The notes: generated by a model not told the origin, from the sequence alone. A stretch of DNA of 64,000 nt from Patagioenas fasciata (GCF_037038585.1 NC_092520.1:12221001-12285000); one strand, 5' to 3'. Counted from the stretch's first letter, positions 1-14,187 are shown. Made by a program: numbers and translations.

Positions 1-3000
1 TTTCTCCTCTGCATTGCACTTCCCTCATCTCTGTGAATTTGTTCCAGTGAGAGAGATGCTCAGTGGTGTGGGAACACTCCAGGTCAGTGTCTGCGGGTCT
101 GGCTCAGACAAGACACTCAATGTCATAGAGAAAGCCTGAAAAAAAGCCAGAGTCCTCATCTAAAAGAAGTACTTCAGAAGTACCAAAGCAGAGTTGTTAA
201 GATACTAAGAAGTAGGAGTCACTTTCATCCTCTTTCAGTCCCACAACTATTTGAAATGCAGTTCTTCTGTCTCCTTGTCTTCCTCTCTTTACCAGGGCCA
301 CATTAAGGATGTTTGCAGTGCTACACTCACAAGAATTAAGGATCCATTTAACCTCTGTGCTAGGAACCTAGTGTCTAAGCTCTTCATTATTATAAGCTCT
401 TTAACAGCATACATGGAAGAGAAGTCACCGACTTAGTTAACTATCCCTTGGAGGGTAGGTTTCAAACCTCCTTTTCTACCAGGGTAGGGTGCAACTGAAC
501 ATAGTGAGGCATGAGCTAAGACACTCTGATTTTAGGGTATTATAGGTGCTTTTTCCTCTGAGTCTTGTCTCTTTGCAAGTAAAAATGATGCTTCACATTG
601 GTGTTTGGGCATGGCCTTGTTCACAAAATGACCAGGATTCACCAGCTCCTGTAGAAGTTAGCAATGGCTACTGTGGCACAACTCTGATTTCTGCTGCATT
701 TTAAGTGTTTGAATATAACTGCAAATAGCAGCTACATGCCTTATGCTGTCTATAGAAAAACCAATAGCCATTAACGCTATTGATTGCATGAGAAGATGGT
801 TTAAAAACAGTTTGTTAATTGTTTGCTTTTCCTAAAACTCCAATCACTTCTGGTCCCTTCATTGCTGCCACTTTGACAGCAACCAGCAGCCTGTTAACAC
901 AGACACAAGCTGTGAAAGAGAAGCTGAAAATACCACTTCATTTTTAACAGCACACTACTCCTTGCCCAGAATAAATACTTCTCATTTGTATCTTCAACAG
1001 TTTTTGCTGCCTGTCTGTAGTGTCTGTATTTGAAGTCAAACAATTAATTATAAATGTAACTTCAAACACAAAATGCATTGTCCACGGAATATGATTTGAC
1101 AGAGATTCTCTGGATAGGATGGCTGCCTCCAGTTAAGCCTCAGAGTTTTCATCATCCTATGAAGAGCAAAGTGATTCAGAAATAGCTAACCTAAGCCAGC
1201 AAGCCCACAAACAGAGGTTGCAATGAAAACCCAGAGCAAAGCAGGGTGTGGGTCAGATGAGAGTTAGCCCTGTGCTGTGCTGAAGTTAGCAAACCCTGCT
1301 TCTCAGCCACACAATCCCAGTTTATCTGTTCCACGTGAGCTAAGTCAGGTTTTTATTAGTCCAGGCTTCCCCGCAATACCAGCTTCATGGTCAGCATGGA
1401 CCAAGCTGGGGAGTCTGATTGTGAGCTCTGCCTTGCTGATACACTTTGGAAGAGGCCAAGGAGCTTTTCAGCCTATTGCCATCTGACATCCATCTCCCTC
1501 CAGCAGATCTATCACCAGATTTAAAAAAGAGAATAGAAATCAGAAGCCAACACCCTGACAGAAAAGAAGAATGGGAAGAAAGTCCCTCTTTTTCAACATT
1601 TGCTAAAGAAATCGGAGTGTTTCTCACCTAAATGTTTCTTAAAGTCTTCTGTGAAGTGCCAGCAGTCCTTCAAGTTGAGGATAAGTCAGTGAAACAGAGC
1701 TCTGCCCTTAATGGAAAAGCCATTTTGACTGAACAAGTGTATTTCCATTAAAAACAAACAAAAAAAATATATTAGGGAAATGGATTACAGTCCTCATCCT
1801 TGGGCATATAAGTAGGAAGGAGATAAAGAATGTAAGCCATTCATAATTTTTTTACAGATGCAGCCTCCCCAAAGGTCTAATTGTGTTTTAATGATAACAA
1901 ATCAATATTCAGTAATGGCTCATTTGCACTACCCCTTGCAGAAGACAGCCGTGACTAACAATGCTTTAACAAAATGTCACACCCAGCTTTTCCTTCAAAA
2001 CATGCCAGAGCCTGCTGAAGTCAGAGCATAAAGTTTATCTTATCCAAATATAGATACCCAATCAGATATTTTAGGTTCCACTTACAGTGTATGGAGAGAA
2101 ACACTCTTTTGGATCACGATTCCTTGAGGCTACTTTAGTCACCTGCTTTAGTACGAGATGTGTCACTCCCGACAGCGCTCACTTCTCCTCTGGGATACAG
2201 ACGTAGACTCAGATGACGGGCCAGATGTGAATATCTAAGTGTGGCCGAATGAATTCCACTCTCCCAGTGTTTGCATTGACTTAGCAGGCTCCAAATGTGA
2301 GATCAGCAATATGTTCTTGTAAGATTAACTAGTTTTGGAGACTTCAGTCCTGAAAATACATGTTGCATCACAGTATTTCACACTCAAAATAAGCAGTGTC
2401 CTTTAGCCAAGCCACAAGCTGTTTTGCTGGAAGACATTTTTTTCTTATTGTACTCCTTATACTAGTAACAAATTCACTGCCAGTTTTGATGTTATATTTT
2501 TCCTGAAATTTCCATTTTCTTTTGTTTTTCTCATTCTGCTTCGTCTCTTCATCGTTTTTCTCTATGTTCTGCTAAACCTTTTTCGGTCCCATCTTCATTG
2601 TCAACATATTTTCTGTTCCCCTTTTCTTATTGCTTTTATGTAATATTATTTATTGATTTTATCAACAATCCATCTTTTTAGCACACTTACTAAACTCATA
2701 CTTTCCAAAAGCTTTGGAATAGAAAATCAGATCTATTCTTCCTCTGCAAAACACCTATTAAATGTGTTAATATATGTTATATTTCTAAACAGTATCATAG
2801 ATAACAGACACAAGAGAATATCCTTCACATTTAGACCATTTCCCATGTAAAGACAAAACCTTTCTGAAAACTGCACACCCCTAATAGAAAATAAATGATC
2901 CTCCCTTACCGATTCTATCACTTAACTTTTATTTCCTGGCTCATGTTCACACTTCCCTTAATTATCTTAGAAATACAGTTCAACTCAGCCACTCAAAAGC

Positions 3001-6000
3001 TCTCAGAAATCAAACCCACTATGTGTACTCTCCCTGTTTAAGGAACAGAGATTGAGCTGAAGAACAAGTATCAAAAATAGCTTTTCAGTCTTCAAAATCT
3101 TGCATATCAACCCTAAACACAACTAGTTACAGTCCATCTGGCATCCTAATTGTTCCTTACATCTTAGCTAATGCTTGCAAACCAACTGCAACACCTCATA
3201 AAACTCAGAAATGCATTTCATCTCCAGTGGGGTTTAAAACAATTACTAGTTTTCCGTATGCCATACAGAACACACGACAAGATTTTTCCTGGCTTATTAA
3301 AGGTAGGGATTTGGACATGGGCAGTCAGCAGAGCTCTACTGCTTCTGCGATAAATGTATATGCTGTATTTGCCATGAAGATATGGGAGCTCACTCAGTGC
3401 CAGCTCAGTTCTTTCCAATCAGCAAGCTACACTGTGTGCTGTAAAACATACTCCTTTGCATTATGTGAAGACAGAACCTCATATGTTTCCTGCAGCTGGA
3501 TGTCTGTCAAGTATGGGCTCAAGTATTTTCTAAAAAGTTAAAACTATGTCTCAAAAGTTGTTTTAGGCCATTGCTAAAGCGGATCAAGGACGCCATTATC
3601 ATCTGTGCATTTATGTACTTGGAGCCTGATGTAGAAAAGCTCTGAAGTGCTTACGACCAGCTCTGAGCATCTGACAAAACCATCTCTCAGCAGCTGCTGT
3701 CCCCTGCTGCTGGCTACAGCCTCCTTCAGCTCATTTTCAGTGTCTGGACATGCAAAACCCAAGATAAATACGGAGCACTTGTATAAGCCTAAGCTCTCAT
3801 TCAAGCCCATACAGGCTGTTTAGCACTCTTATCTAAGGGATCCTCTTGTGGTTATTCTCCAAGCACACCTACCCAACCAAGCCAACTTAACCCATCTGCA
3901 GTCCCACAGGAGATTGTCCTTCATCTCATGCAACTGCCCAGAAACACGGCAGGGACCTGGCAGGAGGAAGGCTTGTTCATAAATCTTTCATCTGATTTTC
4001 AACACATTTTGCCTCATTAACCATTTGGGCACCTGTGCAATCCAAGGAAGAGTATTGAGTTCTTGCTGTACTCACTAGTCTGCTTCACCTGAAACATTGT
4101 CATTGGGCCACTGTGCTCAGTCCTGGCAGAACACAGCCTGCAAAATCAACAGCAAGCTGTTTGTCGCTGGTGTAAGAAATACTGTGATTAGAGGGCAAGG
4201 TGGGGGGGGCAAAAAAAACACTTTCACAGTGGTCAGCATCTGCCTATTGCATTCATTTGTACAGCACTGCCCAAGCTCTAATGGGAATCCTATTATTTCT
4301 GGACTCTCAGCATCTGATTAGTAAAACTCTGACCCAAAGCATTGAGACATTTTCTTTAAATCCACAGTGAAATCGAGGTAGGCACCTAAATTGAAGGATG
4401 CAATCTTAAAAATCTGCATCTCATTTCAACCAGTGCATTTCCTTAGAAGCTTTGAGTTCACACTGACAGACCTGAATCCTGCACAAAGCATGACAGCATT
4501 GCAAAATACCTTTAATTCAAAAATATGACCAAGGAGCACTTCCGGAAACAGGACAAGTGGATGTTAGCCCTCTTTGGTGCCCGAAAAGGCTCAGACTATC
4601 TTGTGTTACCTTCCAGTGTGATTTATAAGCTTCCAGGCCAATCTGCAGCTGCAGGCTTTTCTTCTCCTTGTAAAAGTGAGTCACTGCATCCTGATCCAAG
4701 TATTACTTAGGCAATCTCTGATATATAGCTGTCCAATCATCTTTTTAATCTTTCAATGGAGTTTTTAAATTATGCCTATTTAATGATGCCAACATTTTCC
4801 CATATAACTTGTGATGTTGCAGTCCCTTCACAGTTAAAAATCTTTTCTTAATACCTTATCTCAATTTTTCCAGCTACATATTGAACCAATTCTTTATCAC
4901 TCCATCCCACAGTGGGCATGGTAAACAACCAAACTCTGCCTTCCTTGTAACAAACTGAATTTTTTGCAGTTGTCATGTCCTTTGTTTTCTGGAATGAACA
5001 AAGCAAACCAGCCAGCCTTCACTTCTGCCTTCTACAACTGTCATTGCTGGTAGCATTTTCCCATTGACTTTGGTTATGCATATGTTTCTTTCTGAAAATG
5101 CAGATCAGTACACTAAAAACATGACATCAAATGAGACCTCACTACCTCGATAGAGTTAAGAGCAAGAAAAGACTGAACAGTTGCAGACTGTGTATAAGGT
5201 GCCCAGGAGAGCACCTGCCTTCTCTGCCAAGCTGTCACATCTGCTGCTCACATTAATTCATCTCATGCTGCACCCAGATCCTTTTCTTCTGCCTTGGGGC
5301 TTCACTACTTTTCCAGGGTTTTTTTCTGTGTATTTTATTGTCCATATACTTTCCTCAACATTCTCTTTTTTAATTTAATTTTGTAACTTTGATTTCAAAC
5401 CATTTTTCTAATGAAAAGACCTGTGAATTCTAACCCTGTTCCCAACAGTGCTTACAGTCATTCCCAAGCAAGTACCACCTGCAAATTCAAGTGAGCTCCT
5501 GGGGCCATTGAAAAAGGTGATTAAAATAACGAAAATATTTCAATTTATTACTGGATTCTTCTTAATGCAAACAACTGTCTATCCATCCTTTGATAACATA
5601 AGTTAGGCCATATTGCCTTCTGCAATAGAAGAGTGCCAAAATCCTTTCTAAAGCTAAAATATCTGGTAATAATGGCTTGCTTCTTATCACTTAGGCCAAT
5701 TAAATTGAAGGAAAGGAAATTAGCTTGGCTTGACACAAATGGCTATTGACAAAACGTTTTGATTCTCTTATCTCACTTCTCTCATCAGAGATTTACAAAT
5801 TTATCATTTGTATAGGTGAATTACAGGATTTGCAACTAGGCTGATGGGGCCATTATTCCACAGATCCTCTTTTTTCTTTCATTTTTTGAAGACAAGAGGT
5901 ATGTTTGCCTTTCTTCAGTTCTTTTCTGTGCTCTATAATGCTTCAAAGATAATCAGTTAATCACTAAGGGTTCTAAGATTGCTTCAGCAATCAGCAAACA

Positions 6001-9000
6001 ACAGATTTCACCAGATTAATTTGTCTAACATATTTTACAGATTAATTTACTATGTTGAACCTGTCTCACTACTGTTGGTCCCACTCTTTTGCTTGTTTAG
6101 GCTCTCATCTGAACTTTATTGATGCCATGTTAAGGATTTAGTTGCAACTCATACTTTTCCTGAAAAAATGAAGCAAACAAGGTCTTGAATGTTTCAATTT
6201 CCATTGTGTTTTTCCATATTTGTGTCATCTATTTAAGTATAGTGAGCTCTGCAGCTTTCAGCCCTTCTTTTGACACATCCTGTCATTCTTAGTTCTAATT
6301 TGCCTTACTTTGATTCAGGCTTTAGGGAAAGTGATGATTGAATCAGAGCAACAGCAGCAGCAGCTTTTTAATATAAGTTGCCATTTGATATTCAATCTCT
6401 CATCGCCAATAGGCACTCTATTTGTGTTTGTATCCTCACTGGATCTAAAGCTACTTGCCAACACCTCCATCCAGAGCAAGGTCTAAAGAGTATCTCTGCA
6501 ATTGCTTTACAACAGGTCTTTAAAATATGAAGAAATAGAGACGGAGAGACAGATTTAAAAAAAAAAAAAATCTTTGCATCTCTGAATTAGTTCAGTATCC
6601 CAAAGGAAGAGACTTCTTAATATTAAAATAATAGTTTCATATATTTTAGTATTCCACAATAAAATGTTATGGTGTCACCAGTGCTAATATATCACTGAGA
6701 TGTTCAGACTCTCCAAAAGACACACATGATGTAAAAAGCTGAGACAAATAGTAAAAATAGTACATATCCTTTTCAAGGTCTGCTTTCCCTCAAGCAGGGG
6801 CAGTGGTTGCTGTCAGTAAGAAATCATTGCTCATCACAAATAAACAATTTAGAAATTCTTTCTCCAGATAACTTCTGCTAAATTTCTTTCTAAAGGTTAA
6901 AAATTCTGCCAGGATATCAATAGCCTAGATTGAAGTAATATCAGGGAGAAGATAAAATATGTAGCTGAACTGGCATTCTGGTACAGTGGTGATTTCATAC
7001 ATCCCATATTCAGTCTGGGAGTCACAACCTGGCTACTTCTGAAAACTGTCCAGAGCAATAAATAAAAGTAATTCTGCTTACATCACCTGCTGCTGTACTT
7101 TGGAAGGAGAATCTGGATGGCTCTTCTGCAGCTTCAGAGTTTCTTGGTGAACCTTTGACCTTTCTGAAGTTGTTTTGATAACCCACTCAAGTCTGAAACA
7201 CAAAAAATCAAAGGTTCATGAAAGAGTTTAATCCCTACTAAGAGCCCAGTCTTATGACATTTACAATCCTTCTGGTTTTAGTTTCAATAACGAGGTAGTA
7301 ATCTTTTGCCATCCAACTTCATTTTTGCTTCCAAGGCAACATAACCTTTGCTCATTTGCTGCAAAGGACCTGAATTAGAAGTGTGCTGGAGCTACTCTTG
7401 TTTCCCACCCATGCAATGGATGCTATTGAGTGCTGTCTAGCTGGTACAATTCTACAAGCCATTGCTGATGTTTCTCAGAGAGTCCTGCTTCCCCTGCTGG
7501 ACCAGTCCTCTCCTCCAGAGAGGAAACATTGAACTGTTTTTGAAGACAGTCATCTTAAAGTCAGCAAAAATAGCTTAAAACAGGCATGTAGTACCTCTTT
7601 CCCTCCCCTACCTGGCAAATAGAAAAAAAAAAAAAGTGGGAAAAGATGTTTTGCAGGGCATCTCCTTATGTTCTAAGACATAGGTGGTAAGATAGGTGAG
7701 ATTAATTCCTCATGTCCCATGCCTTCATCTTCCTTCACCATTGGCTGTAAAATGTGCCTGAGCATCTTGCTAAAACTTGATAGTCTGTTTGCAGATAGCC
7801 AAAGGTAGTTGGGATTAATGCCAAACCTGCACCAGCAAAACCGAAAGTAAATAGCAGTCTTTCCGCCGACTTCTGCTAACAAGTGATTGGCCAAACCTTG
7901 CAAGAGTTTGATACTTTTTGAAGAAAGTGTTTACGCAATGTTAGGAACTGTGGCAGTAATCAGAATAACTCATGTCCCATGGGAGTTGTTCAGTCCCTTG
8001 CAGGAATGGCTCTGTACGAGGGTGCAGTAATAACAGGGGATGGCAACTATTGACCTGCTCTTCTGACTTCACTGCTCTCCCACTTCATTCTCTCAGCACA
8101 AAACTCTTGGAATCACAATTTTAAATGCATTTCTTACTTCATTTTTACATCCGACAATTTAGATATTCCTTTCCAGCTCACCACTGAAAGGCCTCCAGTC
8201 TAAAACATGTACACATGATCAAAGTTAAATCACCCCAGCTATTTGGCTGATGTGTAAAAAGCTTTGCATTGTGAGTTGTATGTACTTCTCAACTCTCCCT
8301 CTCTCCTACCTGCAGAGGATAAAAAGGGAGAAGTCATGGGGATAATGCTCCTCTCTGAGCTGTTGAAGCACACGAGTTCATTCAGTTAGTCCAGCTTCTA
8401 TTTAAACTGCTTACCAGATTAGCTCTTCTGTCTGTCAGAACTGAGGTTCTAAAAATTCCCATAAACATTACTCAGTTTCGTACAGTGCAAAGTAGAATAA
8501 CTCTTGCTTAATTCTGTCCATCTGCTCACAGTTGTCTGCACTTTTATAATGAAGGGAGAGAAAGAGGCACCTCCACAGCACTGTCTTCTCCATAAATTGC
8601 ATTGTATGCTTCCTGAGGTGCCTGTGTCTTTTCACCAACAACAAAGGGAGACTAGTGTTTTATTTTCAGAGGGTTGCCATTAAATGAGCTTACAACAGCC
8701 CATAAGTGGCTTCCCTGTTTACCACTTCTCTCACATTGCCAGACTTTGTTGAATGCATCTCAACTAACTTGTCCTTGTGATGATCCCAGGCTGCTGCACC
8801 TCCTTGTTTGTAGAACTTCCCTTGCATGTCCCAATCTGGGGAGAAAGTTGATGACATATATGCTGTGTCAATTGACACGCATTGCCATACTGCTTCTGAC
8901 ACAGAGCCAACAATATCTCTGCAGAGCAGAAGTGGCATTTACCTTGAAAAGGGTATGGACATGGAATCGACTTTTACTAATGACAGACTAAAGGAAAGGG

Positions 9001-10648
9001 CATATCTGAGACCCTGCTCAAGTTAGGAGAAACTATAAACGCCTGATCTGTGTATTTTCCAATTTTTACAAATCGAATGTTAATTTCACAAGGGAAGAAT
9101 CAGGATGCGCTGATCAGAAAAGTGTTAGCACTAGAGTTTTATTAATAGTAACTACAGTACAAAAGCAGCAGTTTCCAGCTTTTATACAGTATTACATTTG
9201 TTTGATGCAGATAAAGAGAAATGATTCATGAAACAATGGGGGAAAAAAAAGATGTAGGAGGGTGAATCACATTGGAAGAATAGGAAAAAATGGAAGTGGG
9301 TGCAGTGAGCATGCTGCGTCATCACCTATAAAATTATTTTAATTTGCTATATCAGTGGAATACTATTAACTCCTGCTTTGTTGGACATAATGTATGGTGG
9401 AGGAGGGAATGTTTCAGTCATATTGAATGACAGCAATTTTTGGAGAAAGAGAATGGTTCTTTTTTTTTCTCCATAAGGGATCTCATTGACATCTTTACAT
9501 CTAACACTGATTTGCAGACAATTACTGAACAGTTGCACAACTGGACCCAAATTCCTCTTGCTGTCAGCACTGCACAGCCCAGTTGCCTAAGACTGAAAAT
9601 AAGTGAACACAGGGAAAACATAAGTCCTCTGGAGAATTTTAATGCAAAAATAGTTTATCTGTTAATAATTAGTTAATGATAGGTATTTTTCTTTTTTTCT
9701 CCCAAAGTCTTATGATTATATTATCCACATTACTCTTGCTTCGAAACAGGAATAAGTAATGCTCTAGGAAAATCTCTACTTCAGGGACTAACTACTCTAG
9801 AATTCCTGTTAATAGATTTACAAGATGGGATTTGCCTATGCATATTTCACAGGGCTGATTGTCAGAATGGATTTTTATGCAGGCTTATAGCAGAAAAAAC
9901 TGCCTGGGTCACACAGTCTCACCTTTATTTTTCAGGATTACATTTTCTCTCCCCATAGCGACACCACTTATTCTACACACAGAGATTACAAAACGTATTT
10001 ATTTATGTCCAAGCCACAAAACCAAAAAAAGTTTAACATTGTGCCATAGAAGCCAGAGTTAAAGCCTTAACCCAGATGCGGCAAGTGACACTTACATACA
10101 GGCACACTCCAGTTCTCATATGCAGTTTGTTTCCCCTTTGAGCTGCCCATGTATCTGCCTCTGTTTGGTGTTGAAAGGGCTGTTGCCACCAGAAAGGACA
10201 GCGACCTGGGCTCCCTGTGCTCCTTCGTGTCGACTCCTCCACTATTCTTTACTGATACCTTTCCTAGAGTCTGATCTGAATCAATATATGGAACTGGGTG
10301 GTGTGTTGCAAAAATCTACAATGATCCTATGAAACCCTTCAAGATTTTTTTCCGATTTATACTATCGCAGGGCACAAAGTAGCCATGTGGCATAATTCAG
10401 AAAAACAGAATATCCCCAAATGGTTCAGTTTTCTCAGTATGTTGTGAATCCGGGCTACATAACCCATGTCATTGCTGAAATTCAGGTATGTAAAATACAC
10501 AGGAGGCCCCAAGCACATTTCCCTTTACAACAGGCTGGATCTCCAAGAGCAATGCTTAAAGCAGCTCACACCACGAGGTTGGGACCAGGTACCTGCATCT
10601 TGTTTGCCCTTCTGATCCTTGCTGCTCAGCACAGTGTTTTCAGGGCAG
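1..10648. other. unique AT-rich intergenic sequence, no gene recognised
   Basis: I see no CR1 tail, LTR edge or recognisable coding exon here. Contents worth noting are A14 at 6557-6570, A13 at 7623-7635, a short cagcagcagcagc run near 6350, and a protein-like 63-codon open stretch at 1440-1631 (separate entry). All other open frames are short and overlap on both strands, as expected by chance. Confidence 0.6.
1440..1631 (+). other. unassigned protein-like open frame
   Basis: Open from just after a TGA (1437-1439) to a TAA at 1629-1631. It has no AUG at its left edge, so if coding it would be an exon or a remnant. The product is charged and hydrophilic with a plausible protein texture (LPPADLSPDLKKRIEIRS, then RKEEWEESPSFSTFAKEIG). 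A ctccctccag at about 1493-1502 could act as an internal splice acceptor (the residues after it would begin ADLSPDL). No donor follows in frame before the stop. I do not recognise a family. It may be a decayed terminal exon, a retrocopy fragment or chance. Confidence 0.2.
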
Positions 10649-11770
10649 ATCATAGAATCATGGAATGGTTTGGGTTGGAAGGGACCCTAGAGATCATCTA
10701 GTTCCAAACTTATGGCGATGAGCAGGGACACCTTTCACTAGACCAGGTTGTCTAAAGCCCTATTCAACCTGGCCTTGAACACTTCCAGGGACGGGGCAAC
10801 CACAGCTTCTCTGGGCAGCCTGTTCCAGTGCTGCACCACCCTCATAGTGAAGAATTTCTTCCTTGTATCTAACCTCAGTCTAGCCTCTTTCAGTTCAAAG
10901 CCATTACCCCTTGTCCTATCACTACAGGCCTTTGTAAAAAGTCTCTGTCCAGCTTTCTTGTAGGTCACCGTTAGGTACTGGAAGGCTGCTATAAGGTCTC
11001 CCCAGAGCCTTCTCTTCTCCAGGTTGAATAACCTCAACTGTCTCAGCCTGTCTTCATAGGAGAGGTGCTCCAGACCTCTGGTCATCTTTGTGGCTTTCCT
11101 CTGGACCCACTCCATCAGTTCCATGTCCTTCTTATGCTGGGAGCCACAGTGCTGGATGCAGTACTCCAGGTGGGGTCTCACCAGAGAATAGGGGGAGCAT
11201 CACCTCCCTCAACCTGCTGGCCACGTTTCTGTTGATGCAGCCCAGGATACAGTCAGCTCTGTGGGCTGCAAGTGTGCACTGCTGCGTCATGTTAAACTTC
11301 TTGTCAATCAACACCCCCAAGTCCTTCTCCTTGGGGCTGCGCTCAAGCCATTCTCTGCCCAGCCTGTATGTGTGGTTGGGATTGCCCTGACCCGTGTGCA
11401 GAACATTGTAGGTGGCCTTGTTGGGCTCCACGAGGTTTGCATGGGCCCACATCTCAAGTCTGTCAAGGTCCCTATGAATGGCATCCCTTCCCTCTAACAT
11501 GTTAACTGCACCACACAGCTTGGTGTCATCGGTAAACTTGCTGAGGGCGTATTCAGTCCCACTGTCCATGTCACCAACAAAGTTGTTACACAGTGCTGGT
11601 CCCAATACTGACCTTTGAGGAATGTCACTTGTAATTGGTCTCCACTTGGAGCTGTTGACTGTAGCTCTGAATCTGACCATGCAGCCAATTCCTTATCCAC
11701 TGAGTGTTTCGTCCATTAAATCTATGTTTCTTCAATTTAGAGACAAGGATGTCACTTCAGCATGTCACTG
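10649..11770 (-). mobile_element. CR1 non-LTR retrotransposon, 5'-truncated 3' part
   Basis: The copy lies on the minus strand. Its 3' end is on the low-coordinate side, where the plus strand reads catagaatcatggaatgg, the typical CR1 tail with an ATTCTATGA-like end and the gtttgggttggaagggacc block. The body encodes the C-terminal half of CR1 ORF2 in two frames. Homology fades at about 11750-11770, after the conserved tttagagacaaggatgtc block, so about 1.1 kb is retained. The 5' edge is approximate. Confidence 0.92.
10738..11680 (-). pseudogene. CR1 ORF2 remnant (reverse transcriptase C-terminal half), frameshifted
   Basis: Two overlapping open frames, 11680-11132 and 11181-10738, together cover the end of the reverse transcriptase and the C-terminal domain of CR1 ORF2. 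The catalytic block appears as FTDDTKL at 11536-11516 in place of the family's usual F/Y-A-D-D. Downstream come the KDLGVLID, LGCINR, RPHLEYC and VQRKATKM blocks. The frame shifts near 11175-11195, where the usual [12 protein letters not shown] segment has lost bases, so RPHLEYC falls in another frame. The protein cannot be made intact. There is no endonuclease domain or ORF1. Confidence 0.85.
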
Positions 11771-13267
11771 TGACAATCTAAAGGACATCCAAACTTCTTC
11801 ATACCAATGTTGGGAGAGGAGTCTAATGGCAAAAATAATTCTTACAAACCGTCCATGCTCTCCAGTTGGTAACTTTTGCCCTTTGTTCATCCTCTTAACT
11901 TATGCTACAGAGTTCAGCGCAGACCCGCTGTAAAGTGACCCATTTCTTTGTGTTAGCTTCTGCTCGTCCTCTGCTCCTACTGTCTCTAGGGCTACATCCC
12001 AAGACGCACTTTGGGAAATTGTTGGGAAATTGATTAAATCTTTGTTCTGTCACAAGAAAACATGATGACCTCCAGAGAAAATCATTCTCAATTTAGGCTC
12101 AAGATTGTTACTCAGGAGATTCTGGCACAAACTGTCCCTTGAACACATCAGATATATCTCATTGTATTTCTCCACACCTTCTGAAAGGTCTGGAGAGATT
12201 TGCGGAGATATTAGTACTCAGGCACACAGCGCGTCTTGCAGGATGACAGCCAAAATATTTTACGCACAAGTACTTTTGCAATAACAAGGAAAAAGCACTT
12301 CTATCTAAACCTTGTTTTTAAAAGATAATATGGATGTCAGGGAGTTTCAGGTAGCTCAACACACTGTGTCCACATAGATACAGCAGAAATAAACCACTTT
12401 GCATCAGCTGAGCATAGGGTCCACAGAGCCTTTGGCTTGCAGGACATGAGGTGATGCATCATGCTGTGCCTCAGAAAAAAAGGCCTAGAGCTCAGTTCTG
12501 GTGTGGGGAAAGGTGAAGGTGATACAGGGAGGGGTGGGTCTGGTGGCCTGATCCTGCTTCTGCCTGCTACAGTGAACATCGCACCTGAGACACAGAGAGA
12601 CCAAGGCAGCCCAGCTAGAAAGGACAAAACATAAGGAGGGGAGGGAAATGATTAATTACTATAGTTAAAAGAAACAGTATTACTTGGCTACAAGCCTCCA
12701 GGTAAGAGAGAATTACCATTTCTCAGCTAATGAGAAATTACACCTATACAACATCTGAATGAGAATGCAGTTCACTGAAAGTAATTCTTTAAGAAAGGAT
12801 GCCAGAAAAGATTAGGAAAAGGACATTATTGGACCACATCGCTGCCGAAAGAGCAGCTGTACCGAGAAACCATCAGAGGCTGGATATACAGCACTCCAAA
12901 CTCATCCCAGCTCTGCTCATGAGAGGTGGCGCTGTGTGCATCTAATGATGCTTTTACAGGGGCAAGGCAGGGCTTTGCTGGTTTGATCATTTGTTTGTTT
13001 CACTAACTTGTAATTATTCCAAGATCTAGCTATATCTAATTTTATTAAAGAGCTGAACTAAGGTCCAACAGGATAGAAGGACCCAAATCTGTATTATTTT
13101 TCGAACACTTTAAGTCAAAACTCATTGCAAATGCAGTGGTGCTTCAGTACACTAAGGTAGCACAGTCAGTTTCCCCCCTGCATCAGAGTGACTGTGGCAT
13201 AAGAACCAGGTCCGCATAAAACAAAGAAATTAGGAGTCCTTTCTGAAACATCCTTCTAAGCAATTAC

Positions 13268-13302
<35 letters not shown>

Positions 13303-13763
13303 GATGATTTGAGAAAATTCTGAAAGCGATAAACCTCAAATTGTTAAGGGTCAAAGAACAACAACAAAAAAAGAGAAAGCAAAAGAAAAGCATAAATGAA
13401 AAAATCAAAGAAATAAGCAGGAAGAAGTGAGGAATGCTTACAATGGCATTCAGGGAGATTTTATGAGAGCATTGGTCTCTCACAAAACAGTGCAGGGCAG
13501 CCTGGGGTGGTGATGTCTCTGTGTGAGAGAGAGAAAATACATAAACTTGAGAGTGTCATCATGTGGACATCTGTTCTAGCTGCCTACCAAAGGTCTCCAT
13601 CTTCTCATTTGTGTACCATCTTTCTAATCATAACACTGACTATAGATTTCATAATGGAAGAAAATACTTCCCAGGCTGCTTTGCTCACATACACAAGGAA
13701 TGCAGCAAAAGCAACCATTCTGCGTTATTTATTAGTTGTGTTTCACTTCCTCATTTTCACAGT
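11771..13763. other. unique sequence with a long poly(A) tract, no gene recognised
   Basis: About 2 kb between two minus-strand CR1 copies. The first 100-150 bp may be highly eroded CR1 continuing from the left copy. It contains the A28 tract at 13272-13299. No coding exon is supported. Confidence 0.55.
13272..13303 (+). repeat. poly(A) tract A28 followed by G4
   Basis: An uninterrupted run of 28 A then GGGG. No recognisable SINE or processed gene lies immediately upstream, so it is best called a mononucleotide microsatellite. A retroposed tail cannot be excluded. Confidence 0.9.
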
Positions 13764-14187
13764 ATCACAGAATGTCAGGGATTGGAAGGGACCTCGAAAG
13801 ATCATCCAGTCCAATCCCTCTGCCGGAGCAGGAACACCCAGATGAGGTTACACAGGAAGGTGTCCAGGCGGGTTTTGAATGTCTCCAGAGTAGGAGACTC
13901 CACAACCTCCCTGGGCAGCCTGGGCCAGTGTCTGTCACCCTCACTGAGAAGAAGTTTCTTCTTCAATTTAAGTGGAACCTTTTGTGTTCCAGCTTTATGC
14001 CATTACCCCTTGTCCTGCCATTGGTTGTCACTGAGAAGATCCTGGCTCCATCCTTGTGACACTCACCCTTTGTATATTTATAAACATTAATGAGGTCACC
14101 CCTCAGTCTCCTCCAAGCTAAAGAGCCCCAGCTCCCTCAGCCTTTCCTCATACGGGAGATGCTCCACTCCCTTCACCATCTTTGTTG
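13764..14187 (-). mobile_element. CR1 3' fragment (same subfamily as the copy at 56.2-57.2 kb)
   Basis: The plus strand reads tatcacagaatgtcagggat and then attggaagggacctcgaaag, the reverse complement of a CR1 3' end. This is followed by the hallmark blocks for the last helix of ORF2 (gggcagcctgggccagtg, agaagtttcttcttcaattt, cccctcagtctcctccaagc). It breaks off after catctttgttg at about 14187. By eye it aligns along its whole length with the 3' part of the 56.2-57.2 kb copy in the opposite orientation. The coding part is interrupted. Confidence 0.9.

Noticed and set aside
13563-14090. 175-codon plus-strand open frame
   Set aside because: Its right half is the antisense shadow of the minus-strand CR1 fragment at 13764-14187, and the left half has no recognisable protein features.
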